Origin: an uncultured Prevotellaceae bacterium
Lineage (GTDB): Bacteria > Bacteroidota > Bacteroidia > Bacteroidales > Bacteroidaceae
Direction of reading: 5' to 3'
Length of the DNA stretch: 8,961 nucleotides
Assembly: GCA_945486445.1 (NCBI GenBank)
Contig: CALYTD010000030.1
Coordinates: forward strand, 1-8,961
Under the pieces are notes generated by a model, which worked only from the letters and a program-made list of their open reading frames with translations, was not told where the DNA came from and did not search any database. Position numbers and translations under genes: made by a program. The stretch's first letter is position 1, and every line of letters begins with the position of its first letter. This document shows, piece after piece, positions 1 through 7,476 of the stretch.

Positions 1-29
1 CCATCGACGTTTTGTTTTTCTTCTGACTG

Positions 30-61
30 CAAAAGTACGAAAATTCTTTGCCAACACCAAA
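30..61 (-). promoter_or_regulatory. Bacteroidota-type promoter for a gene beyond the left edge
   Basis: Read on the minus strand there is TTTG (61-58), a spacer of exactly 20 bp, and TACTTTTG (37-30). This fits the primary sigma factor consensus of Bacteroides (TTTG at -33, TAnnTTTG at -7). Transcription would start near position 23. An ATG on the minus strand sits at 4-2, giving a leader of about 20 nt, so a minus-strand gene probably starts there, but only its first codon is in the window. Because gene A, on the same strand, is terminated just upstream (132-175), this promoter gives the next gene its own transcript. Confidence 0.7.
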
Positions 62-131
62 CCCATTACGGCAAAATCCTCCCTTTGTCGGTACTTTGTC
101 AGGTTACGCTGCCTACGGTGTCAGCATAAAG

Positions 132-175
132 AAAAAAAATTGGGAGCAGCAGAGATATGTCCCTGCTGCTCCCAA
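132..175 (-). terminator. Intrinsic terminator of gene A
   Basis: The perfect 13-bp inverted repeat TTGGGAGCAGCAG (140-152) / CTGCTGCTCCCAA (163-175) encloses a 10-nt loop. Read on the minus strand the stem is followed at once by eight T residues (139-132). This is a textbook Rho-independent terminator located 25 nt after the stop codon of gene A. It separates gene A from the promoter at 30-61. Confidence 0.92.
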
Positions 176-200
176 CGTGTGTTGTATTTCATTCCTTTTC

Positions 201-3200
201 TCACTTCTCCACGGGCATCTCCCGCTGCAATATGTGCAGTCCCTTACCCTGATGGTATCTGCTTCCGTCTCTGTCATAGTATATGGTGAGCAGTTTTCCG
301 TGATAAGGCAGATTGTCAATACAGAAGTAATCCCACGTCTCTGGCACCAACGGCTTTACCGTTATGCTGTCATCCATAGAGGGTCGGAGGCCTATCAGCC
401 CCGTTATTATGAGGTCATTATAGGTAGAGTGGTTGTAGTATTTTGAGCGTTCCTTATCCCCCATCAGCCATTGTCCGTCCGTTTCGTCAAGATATTCGCC
501 TATATACGGTCTGCCACGACGATACTGTGACTCGGTATATTTCTTGAGATGATAGAAGAAGAGGTTGCCGTTGTCAATGCCACTTGTCCTTACGTCCCTT
601 TTATCTGCATCACTGTTATACACTATGTTACGGCAAGAATCAGTCAAAGCCTTTGCCAACAGCGGGTAAGAGTCCATCACATTGGCGAGTGCTGTCAGCG
701 TCTGCGCCGTGGCAAAAGGCCATATCGCGCCGTCCCACTCGCATGAAGGCTTCCGCGGACGGAAGCGTTTGCGGAAGAGAGGATGCCGCCTTTCCGCCGT
801 GGTTATGCCGAAGGGAGCGTTAAATCCCTCCTCATCCGTCAGTTGCAACCATGCTGGCAGATACTTCGTGACATTGTCATCAGGCAAGTAGAAGTACCAT
901 GGTATGTAGCCAATCTCCTCACGCACCGCCGCAAGAGTGTCTGCTGTAGTCAGCGTTCCGAAGAATTGCAGTTTCGGATTCCATAGTTTCCGCATGACAA
1001 GCCCTTTCAGTTTCTCCGCCTTACGGGCATACTCTCTGCCAATGTCTGTACCTTTGTTGAGCCAAGAAAGAGCCATGTAGTTGCCGTACATATATGAATT
1101 GATGGTAGGACGGCGGTTGTTCTCCCTGCGTGAGCCACTGATTTGTTCCTCCATACCGTCCTGGACGTCACGCTGCCAGAACAGGCTGTCGGCATAAAGA
1201 TGTGTTTTCTCCCACTGCTTCATGTTGCTTTGCAGGTCGGTGTTGTACCTCTCCATCCAGCGAGTGCTGCCCTGTTGCAGCGAGCGTTGCCACATAGCCC
1301 ACGGCAACCACGAGCTGAACGAGTCCAGACGAGGCATCGGCGTGCCGTCATTACCACCTCTCAGCCATACGTTCACATTGTCTTCAAGAAACCGGTTGTC
1401 CCTAAGCCAGCGGCTTTCCATGATATGATGCCCCAGAGCGCAGGATATAAGGTTGTACCGTGTGGCGTAAGAACGGTCCACAAGAAACTCGTTCATCACG
1501 TAGCCCTGCGGTGTTTCCCTGATAGACTTGCGCAAAGTCCACCAACGATAGTAAAACATTTCCTCTATCTGTTTGTCCGGACAGTCGAGCAATGGGATGT
1601 TATTCTCCATCCATTCTGCCGCCTTGCTGTCAGGGAAAGCCTGCACCACGCCCTCTGGTTCCATGCTATTGAAACGCTCAACGTAATGCTTATAACTGTC
1701 CCAACGCAGCAATGCGCCCTGTATCTTGTCCCCTGCGTCACGTGTTCGCACATTGTTTATGTAGTAAACAGCAAGGGAATCCATCGCCCCCGCATCCGGC
1801 AGATCCTGATATGCGGGTGTGTCTGCCGGAGAATCAATGGTAGGTTCTGTCCTTCTTCCGCCCGTTCTCAGTGACAGACGCGTAATGTTCTCAATGGGAG
1901 AAAATAGTATCTTCGGTCCAATCTTCTTGCCATCAACCCATATTGTCAGCATACGACTGTTGAGGTCACAATGCAATCGCAGCGCATACGTCTTGCCAGC
2001 AGAGTACTCTTGCAATATGTTGTTGTACCGCGCACCCGTCTTCACCGTCAGCTTCCCGTCCTGTTGAAAGGTCAGTCTGGTGCAAGCGTTGCCGTGATTG
2101 TCAAGAAGTTCCAACAGCAGTTCGCCGTGATTATTCTGCATTGGCGTCACATTCATCTCCATATCCAGCACCCTTGTTGCAGGAATGACCCTCTCTGCCT
2201 TAGCAAAGTCAAAGTGATCACGGTCAGCAATGGCCAATTTTCCATTCTCCACCGCTACTGGTGCATAGATTAGTGACATGATATTCCAGTTGTCAAGCGT
2301 CCCTTCCTTTGAGAAATCGTCATCTGCATGTAGCGTGGCCTGTGTCCTTATAGGCACAGGTATGCGTGCCACCCAGATGTCTTCTTTATTCACTGAGTAT
2401 GCCACATACATCGGGTCGCCTGGTTTCAAGGGGCTATCCGTCACCTCAACACCCCTTACATACTGTGGCCCGTGGCTCTTATACTGACCTCCGTAGCGCA
2501 GGGGCGTCATCTCACCGTGTACCAAATTCAGCGTGGTATATTCCTCTCCGTCCACACTTGTGCTTAAAGCCAGCGGCCAACGGAACTCCGCTGGGTTATA
2601 TACAGTGGCAAAAGTGCTGTCAGAAAGCCGCTGCCCCCATATCTTTGCATTGCTGTTAACAAAGCCCCTTGCCCTCGCCACTGGTTGTGTCCACGTCTTT
2701 CCGCCGTCCTTACTCTGCGAGGTCAGCGCGTGTTTCCATAGTCCTACGATGGTAGAATCATCTGGAAGAACGTAATGACAGAAGGCCTTATACACGTTTT
2801 TCAGTGGTAGTCTGGGGTCGTTGCGGTCGCATTCCTCCACCATCTGCATCCACATCAGCGGGTTGTTAAGTATCTCTTCACACGCTTTACGGAACTTCTT
2901 GTCCTTCGATGCGGTGTAAAGTGGCCAGCGCATATCACCCTTTTGCCTGTCATGGTTTACGTAAAGAAAGAAGATAGGACCCAAAGTACCGTCGGCTTTT
3001 ACCTCCCTTACCACACGACCTATGCCGTTTCCGTCGTTGGGATCGTCCTTCGGCGTGAGGCAAACACCATAATGTCCCAGCGCCAGCAGCCTCTCTCCCG
3101 TGGCTTTTGATGATACATACCAACCCATTCTCTGGTGCATTACCGCCATTTTACCCATTCCGTAGTCAGGGAAGAGCGTCTGTGGGGCAGTCCAGTGGAC

Positions 3201-3521
3201 ACCGTCCGCAGAGCATTGCATAAATGTTTGTGACGGTGGTACGTGCTCGCTGACAGGGTCTGAGAGGTAGTGCATCCACAGTTTTCCACACCATCGTGCC
3301 AGCATTGGCTGGTGATTATACGTCCAAGGCATCACACTTGCTGCGGAATCAGGCCGTTCGCGGCTCGCCCTCATGGTCTGTATGCAGTGTACACCAATTG
3401 CTGGCGCAAGCCCACCGTCATGCCTTTGTGGGTCACTCAGCGTGCTTCCAGTATATCGCACCTGCGCTGTCACAGAGCAGACAGCAGCAAAAAAGGATAG
3501 TAATATAATGTTTTTTATCAT
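201..3521 (-). CDS. Secreted RG-II enzyme, GH143-GH142-like (Dha-hydrolase / beta-L-arabinofuranosidase)
   Basis: This 1106-residue protein has a signal peptidase I leader (1-19, A19/Q20) and three parts. Residues about 22-400 look like a sialidase-type propeller, with one full Asp-box SKDGGKTW (270-277) and weaker copies near 104-110 and 321-327. Residues about 400-600 resemble a LamG-like sandwich. Residues about 640-1045 look like an (alpha/alpha)6 glycosidase, with acidic motifs DGMEEQISGSR (788-798) and CEWDGAIWPF (927-936) as candidate catalytic segments, followed by a short C-terminal beta region. Order and length match Bacteroides BT1020, whose GH143 domain releases Dha and whose GH142 domain removes beta-L-arabinofuranose from RG-II side chain D. 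Product assignment is by recalled architecture, not alignment, and the catalytic residues are not verified. The start is set by the signal peptide. An AGGAG lies about 26 nt upstream, too far to act as a ribosome binding site. No clear promoter was found. The gene is divergent from the rhamnosidase fusion and ends at a strong terminator. It acts in the periplasm or at the surface. Confidence 0.8.
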   Translation of the reverse strand: MIKNIILLSFFAAVCSVTAQVRYTGSTLSDPQRHDGGLAPAIGVHCIQTMRASRERPDSAASVMPWTYNHQPMLARWCGKLWMHYLSDPVSEHVPPSQTFMQCSADGVHWTAPQTLFPDYGMGKMAVMHQRMGWYVSSKATGERLLALGHYGVCLTPKDDPNDGNGIGRVVREVKADGTLGPIFFLYVNHDRQKGDMRWPLYTASKDKKFRKACEEILNNPLMWMQMVEECDRNDPRLPLKNVYKAFCHYVLPDDSTIVGLWKHALTSQSKDGGKTWTQPVARARGFVNSNAKIWGQRLSDSTFATVYNPAEFRWPLALSTSVDGEEYTTLNLVHGEMTPLRYGGQYKSHGPQYVRGVEVTDSPLKPGDPMYVAYSVNKEDIWVARIPVPIRTQATLHADDDFSKEGTLDNWNIMSLIYAPVAVENGKLAIADRDHFDFAKAERVIPATRVLDMEMNVTPMQNNHGELLLELLDNHGNACTRLTFQQDGKLTVKTGARYNNILQEYSAGKTYALRLHCDLNSRMLTIWVDGKKIGPKILFSPIENITRLSLRTGGRRTEPTIDSPADTPAYQDLPDAGAMDSLAVYYINNVRTRDAGDKIQGALLRWDSYKHYVERFNSMEPEGVVQAFPDSKAAEWMENNIPLLDCPDKQIEEMFYYRWWTLRKSIRETPQGYVMNEFLVDRSYATRYNLISCALGHHIMESRWLRDNRFLEDNVNVWLRGGNDGTPMPRLDSFSSWLPWAMWQRSLQQGSTRWMERYNTDLQSNMKQWEKTHLYADSLFWQRDVQDGMEEQISGSRRENNRRPTINSYMYGNYMALSWLNKGTDIGREYARKAEKLKGLVMRKLWNPKLQFFGTLTTADTLAAVREEIGYIPWYFYLPDDNVTKYLPAWLQLTDEEGFNAPFGITTAERRHPLFRKRFRPRKPSCEWDGAIWPFATAQTLTALANVMDSYPLLAKALTDSCRNIVYNSDADKRDVRTSGIDNGNLFFYHLKKYTESQYRRGRPYIGEYLDETDGQWLMGDKERSKYYNHSTYNDLIITGLIGLRPSMDDSITVKPLVPETWDYFCIDNLPYHGKLLTIYYDRDGSRYHQGKGLHILQREMPVEK

Positions 3522-3637
3522 CGTGTAACTTCGTTTTTTACGTGTTTCTCCTATTCTTTATTAGACGCACGAACTTCCTTTTAGTAATCACTTTGCAGCA
3601 TAAATCTCCCTATATATAATATAATAAGGTGTAAAAA

Positions 3638-3669
3638 CTTGCTTATTACAAGAAAAAAAACTACCTTTG
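3638..3669 (+). promoter_or_regulatory. Bacteroidota-type promoter of gene B
   Basis: CTTG (3638-3641, one mismatch to TTTG) is followed by a 20-bp spacer containing an A8 run, then TACCTTTG (3662-3669), a perfect TAnnTTTG. Transcription should begin near 3676, giving a leader of about 70 nt before the ATG at 3747. The leader is A-rich with no Shine-Dalgarno sequence, as is usual in Bacteroidota. The AT-rich stretch TATATATAATATAATAAGG (3611-3629) lies just upstream, between the two divergent genes, and could host an activator site; no specific operator is recognisable. Confidence 0.7.
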
Positions 3670-3746
3670 TCAATCTCAAACGCAGTAAATCTTACATAAA
3701 CAATCACTAAACCACCAAATAAGCACACCTCTAAACTACTAACAAA

Positions 3747-6700
3747 ATGAATAGATTATTCTCTTCCTTGTATTTAACCCTATGCTGTCTTGCACTGCAT
3801 GCCCAGCATATTGTGACACCGTTGCACCCGGACGGAGTGCTGGCAGAGACACAATGGAAGGGCCAATGGATAGGCATTGACCGTCTCCTGCCAGGTGAAA
3901 GCATAGAGTATAAGACAAGGGTAAACGCCCGTTACCTGCGCAATGAGTTCTCGCTGCATGATAAAACGGTGAAAACCGCCAGAGCATACGTTGCTGCCGC
4001 AGGGTATTATGAGTTGTATATCAATGGTAAACGCATGAACAACGAGGTGCTATGCCCACAACAAACCGACTTCCGCAAGTCCATTTACTATAACACTCTG
4101 GACGTGACCGATGCGCTACGACAAGGCTCTACCGCCTGCATCGGTGTGATATTGGGCAACGGACGCACCGTCCCCATGCGCTACTCCAAGCATTATAAGT
4201 GCCCATTCTTCGGCTTTCCGAAGTGCAGGATCGAAGTGATTGTGGAATATACTGACGGTACTCGCCAGCAGTTCTCTTCCTCTTCCAAGTGGAAAGCTAC
4301 GGCAAACGGCCCTATTCAGTCAAACAATGAGTACGACGGAGAGGTCTATGACGCTCGTAAGGAGATGCCCTCGTGGTCAGAACCGGGCTTTGACGACTCC
4401 TCATGGCAGTCGGCAGAGCGCACGGAACTGCCCATAGCGGCCATGTATCCACAAACTGCCGAGGGGCAAATAGCCACCCTCATGGACGGGCAATGCCGTC
4501 CGCAAAGGGTGAAAGACAACGTGTTTGACTGCCAACAGAACCTCGCTGGCTGGGTGAGTGTAAGGGTAAGAGGCAACAAGGGCGATACTATACGCATAAA
4601 ATATGCCGAGCGTCTCAATGCTGACAGCACACTATACATTGCCAATCTGCGCGATGCCGAGACAGAAGACATATACATCTGCAACGGCACCGAGGGCGAA
4701 GGACGCTGGTGGCAACCCACCTTCGTTTACCACGGTTTCCGATTTGTGCGCATAACAGGCATGAGTTCCGTCACCGCCGACGACATAAAGCCGTACCTTG
4801 TGGCAAACAACGTGGAGCACATAGGCACCTTTACCTCCAGCAACAAGACGCTAAACACCATTGTTCGCAACGCTTGGTGGGGAATAATAGATAACTATAA
4901 GGGCTTCCCCGTTGACTGTCCGCAGCGCAATGAGCGACAACCGTGGTTGGGCGACCGCACCGCCGGCTCACTGGGCGAGAGTTATCTCTTTGACAATAAC
5001 AGGCTATATACAGCGTGGATGCGTGACATTTGTGACGCACAACGTTATGACGGAGCCATTCCTGACGTTGCTCCAGCCTTCTGGAACTACTACTCCGACA
5101 ACGTGACATGGCCTGCCGCACTGCCTTTTACCTGCGAAATGCTGTACAAACAGTTCGGGAACGACGAGGCAATACGCAACTCCTACCCATACATCAGAAA
5201 GTGGATAGACCACATCTGCAACTCCTACACCAAGGAAGGCATTATCACCAAAGACAAGTACGGCGACTGGTGCATGCCCCCTGAGAAGCCGGAACTAATA
5301 CATTCACAGGACCCTGCACACAAGACTGACGGTGCATTGCTCTCCACGGCCTACATGATACACATAATGAACCTAATGCGTGACTTCGCAACCATGCAGT
5401 CCCTGCATGACGATGCCGCAGAATACGCCGCGCGAGCAAAGGCCATGACAGAGGCCTTCAACCGTAAGTTCCTGCACATCAAGCGTGGAACATCGCCCGA
5501 ACCTAATCACCCTCTCTACCCCGACAGTGTGTATTACGGCAACAATACCGCCACCGCCAACTTACTACCCCTCGCCTTCGGCATAGTGCCGGAGGACTGT
5601 CGGAAAGACGTTATGGACAACATCGTGCGTAATATCATAACCGATAACGGCGGCAAAGTGTCCTGCGGAGTGATAGGAATATCCCACCTGCTGCGCACAC
5701 TCACCGCTGGTGGCTACGGAGACGTGGCATATCTCATAGCGACCAACACCGCATACCCCTCCTGGGGCTACATGGCAGAACACGGAGCAACCACAATATG
5801 GGAACTGTGGAACGGCGACACCGCCAACCCAGCCATGAACTCCGGCAACCACGTGATGCTACTTGGCGACCTCCTCACATGGTGTTTCCAAGACCTGGCA
5901 GGCATCAGGAACGCCGAAGGCAGTGCTGGATACACCTGTCTTGACATGAAACCAGACTTCTCCATACAAGACCTTGACAGCATATATGCCACATACCAGA
6001 CACCTCACGGCACCGTTATCTCACACTGGAAGAAAGACCTTGAACGCCTCGTGTGGACCATCACCCTGCCCCCAGGCGTCAAAGCCGTCTGTCATCTGCC
6101 CGACGGCGCCACACGCAGCATATCCGGTGGCACCACTACCCTCAACGCCGACATGCCGCTGAAAGAACAATACAACGGACTGGTAACTGACGATGAGTTC
6201 ATCTACGACCAGTCTATCTACCCCGAAACCCACTCCGCAAGTATCGTGGAACTGCCTGACGGCACACTCCTCGCCACCTACTTCGGCGGCACCAAGGAAC
6301 GCGTGCCTGACGTATGTATATACACCCAGCGCAAGGAACGTGGCTCTGACACATGGAGCAAACCCGTACTCGCCGCCGACGGAGAATTTGACCGCAGCAG
6401 CGCAGAGGCCAAGATAGCCGGCATTGACAGCACCTGCGTAAAGGCACATTTCGGTCCTTGCCGTCGTCATGGCATCTGCTGGAACGAGGCAAAAGACAGC
6501 ATAAAGATGACATGGGACACGGCCCTCGACCTGTCCTCACTCCCCGACGACGGCTATCAGCGCAAAGCCTGCTGGAACCCCGTACTCTGTCAAATGCCTA
6601 ACGGAGAGACATGGCTATTCTTCAAGATAGGGAAAAACGTGAAAGACTGGACCGGCTGGCTCACTAAATCCACCGACGGCGGACGTACATGGAGCGAGAA

Positions 6701-7376
6701 AGAGCCGCTGCCCGCAGGTTTCCTCGGCCCTATAAAGAACAAGCCAGAAATCATTGACGGACGCCTCATCTGCCCATCGTCAACAGAAAACGATGGCTGG
6801 AAACTGCATTTCGAGACGTATGACACCGCCACAGGCGAGTGGACAAAACAAATGCCACAAAACAATGACAGCATACTCTGCATACAGCCCGCCATACTAC
6901 GCCATGCGGGCAATGTGCTGCAAGCCGTGGCACGCACACGTCCCACAAAGGCACAGCGTGAAGGCAATGACAACACACGCGGACGCATTGCAACATGTTG
7001 GAGTCATGACGGAGGAAGGACATGGGGAGCAACCACCATGCTCAACATGCCCAACAACCAGTCTGGCATTGATGCCGTCACGCTGTCACACCCCGTAAAC
7101 ATCAAGACCACTGGGAAGACGCTGAAAGGCATGCGCCACGTGATGATATACAACAACTTCGGAACCCTGCCCGGCACAAACAAAGGGCCACGAACTCCTC
7201 TCTCCCTCGCTGCCTCGGCAGACGGAGTAACGTGGCACCACTTCCTAACGCTGGAGGATTCGCCAATCAGTCAGTACTCTTACCCTGCCATAATACAGGG
7301 CAAAGACGGCTCACTGCACACCGCATACACATGGCGCAGACAGAGAATAGCATACAAAAAAGTGGTGTTGAAATAA
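3747..7376 (+). CDS. Secreted GH78 alpha-L-rhamnosidase fused to COG4692 sialidase-like propeller
   Basis: This 1209-residue protein has a signal peptide (1-19, A19/Q20). Residues about 20-790 are a GH78 alpha-L-rhamnosidase: accessory beta domains with a W-x-G-x-WI motif near 37-42, then the (alpha/alpha)6 domain with DCPQRNERQPWLGD (390-403) and GATTIWELWNGD (681-692). By family knowledge E396 is the likely general acid and E686 the likely base, so an inverting rhamnosidase looks intact. Residues about 805-1209 are a BNR_2/COG4692 propeller with Asp-boxes STDGGRTW (975-982) and SHDGGRTW (1086-1093), the signature LGPIKNKP (993-1000) and the C-terminal SYPAIIQ and YTWRR motifs. It lacks the FRIP motif of classical sialidases, so sialidase activity should not be assumed. 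The reading frame continues through the junction. Two tandem stops (TAA TAA) end the gene. It is divergent from the RG-II enzyme gene and converges on the DUF3089 gene. The propeller's substrate is unknown; a ulosonic acid such as Kdo is my inference. Confidence 0.9.
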   Translation: MNRLFSSLYLTLCCLALHAQHIVTPLHPDGVLAETQWKGQWIGIDRLLPGESIEYKTRVNARYLRNEFSLHDKTVKTARAYVAAAGYYELYINGKRMNNEVLCPQQTDFRKSIYYNTLDVTDALRQGSTACIGVILGNGRTVPMRYSKHYKCPFFGFPKCRIEVIVEYTDGTRQQFSSSSKWKATANGPIQSNNEYDGEVYDARKEMPSWSEPGFDDSSWQSAERTELPIAAMYPQTAEGQIATLMDGQCRPQRVKDNVFDCQQNLAGWVSVRVRGNKGDTIRIKYAERLNADSTLYIANLRDAETEDIYICNGTEGEGRWWQPTFVYHGFRFVRITGMSSVTADDIKPYLVANNVEHIGTFTSSNKTLNTIVRNAWWGIIDNYKGFPVDCPQRNERQPWLGDRTAGSLGESYLFDNNRLYTAWMRDICDAQRYDGAIPDVAPAFWNYYSDNVTWPAALPFTCEMLYKQFGNDEAIRNSYPYIRKWIDHICNSYTKEGIITKDKYGDWCMPPEKPELIHSQDPAHKTDGALLSTAYMIHIMNLMRDFATMQSLHDDAAEYAARAKAMTEAFNRKFLHIKRGTSPEPNHPLYPDSVYYGNNTATANLLPLAFGIVPEDCRKDVMDNIVRNIITDNGGKVSCGVIGISHLLRTLTAGGYGDVAYLIATNTAYPSWGYMAEHGATTIWELWNGDTANPAMNSGNHVMLLGDLLTWCFQDLAGIRNAEGSAGYTCLDMKPDFSIQDLDSIYATYQTPHGTVISHWKKDLERLVWTITLPPGVKAVCHLPDGATRSISGGTTTLNADMPLKEQYNGLVTDDEFIYDQSIYPETHSASIVELPDGTLLATYFGGTKERVPDVCIYTQRKERGSDTWSKPVLAADGEFDRSSAEAKIAGIDSTCVKAHFGPCRRHGICWNEAKDSIKMTWDTALDLSSLPDDGYQRKACWNPVLCQMPNGETWLFFKIGKNVKDWTGWLTKSTDGGRTWSEKEPLPAGFLGPIKNKPEIIDGRLICPSSTENDGWKLHFETYDTATGEWTKQMPQNNDSILCIQPAILRHAGNVLQAVARTRPTKAQREGNDNTRGRIATCWSHDGGRTWGATTMLNMPNNQSGIDAVTLSHPVNIKTTGKTLKGMRHVMIYNNFGTLPGTNKGPRTPLSLAASADGVTWHHFLTLEDSPISQYSYPAIIQGKDGSLHTAYTWRRQRIAYKKVVLK

Positions 7377-7389
7377 TAACCCACAAAGT

Positions 7390-7426
7390 AAAAGGGTGCT
7401 GATTAGAAAGTAATCAGCACCCTTTT
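7390..7426. terminator. Bidirectional terminator between convergent genes B and C
   Basis: A perfect 16-bp inverted repeat, AAAAGGGTGCTGATTA (7390-7405) / TAATCAGCACCCTTTT (7411-7426), encloses a 5-nt loop GAAAG. The A4/T4 ends give a U-run at the end of the stem in both directions, so it can stop gene B transcripts (14 nt after the stop) and gene C transcripts. The right arm is also the first copy of a tandem repeat (7411-7476). Confidence 0.88.
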
Positions 7427-7476
7427 GCTATATAATCAGCACCTGTTTACCGTGTAATCAGCACCTGTTTACTTGC
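7411..7476. repeat. Three tandem 22-bp repeats after the terminator
   Basis: Units start at 7411, 7433 and 7455, an exact 22-bp period. All share TAATCAGCACC. Units 2 and 3 are identical over 18 bp (TAATCAGCACCTGTTTAC, 7433-7450 and 7455-7472); unit 1 diverges after the core. The core also occurs once inverted as the left arm of the terminator hairpin (7395-7405). The third unit runs into gene C and supplies its stop codon (7469-7471) and last two codons. Confidence 0.9.

Noticed and set aside
92..98. TACTTTG on the plus strand as a promoter -7 box
   Set aside because: One base short of TAnnTTTG, and no plus-strand gene follows it.
48..446. Plus-strand open frame covering the left intergenic region and the end of gene A
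   Set aside because: It runs through the terminator hairpin and antisense through conserved C-terminal coding sequence of gene A; no domain.
1143..1874. Plus-strand open frame of 243 codons inside gene A
   Set aside because: It is antisense to the (alpha/alpha)6-coding part of gene A, has no recognisable domain, and reads like a codon shadow.
3547..3551. AGGAG on the minus strand as ribosome binding site of gene A
   Set aside because: About 26 nt from the ATG, and Bacteroidota rarely rely on Shine-Dalgarno pairing.
6021..6470. Minus-strand open frame of 149 codons inside gene B
   Set aside because: Antisense to the fusion junction and propeller coding region, with no family resemblance; the low stop frequency comes from GC-rich codons of gene B.
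6159..7376. Classical GH33 sialidase domain
   Set aside because: Asp-boxes are present, but the FRIP motif is absent and the signatures are those of COG4692.
7411..7476. CRISPR array
   Set aside because: The 22-bp period leaves only about 4 bp between the 18-bp identical parts; there are no spacers and no cas genes.
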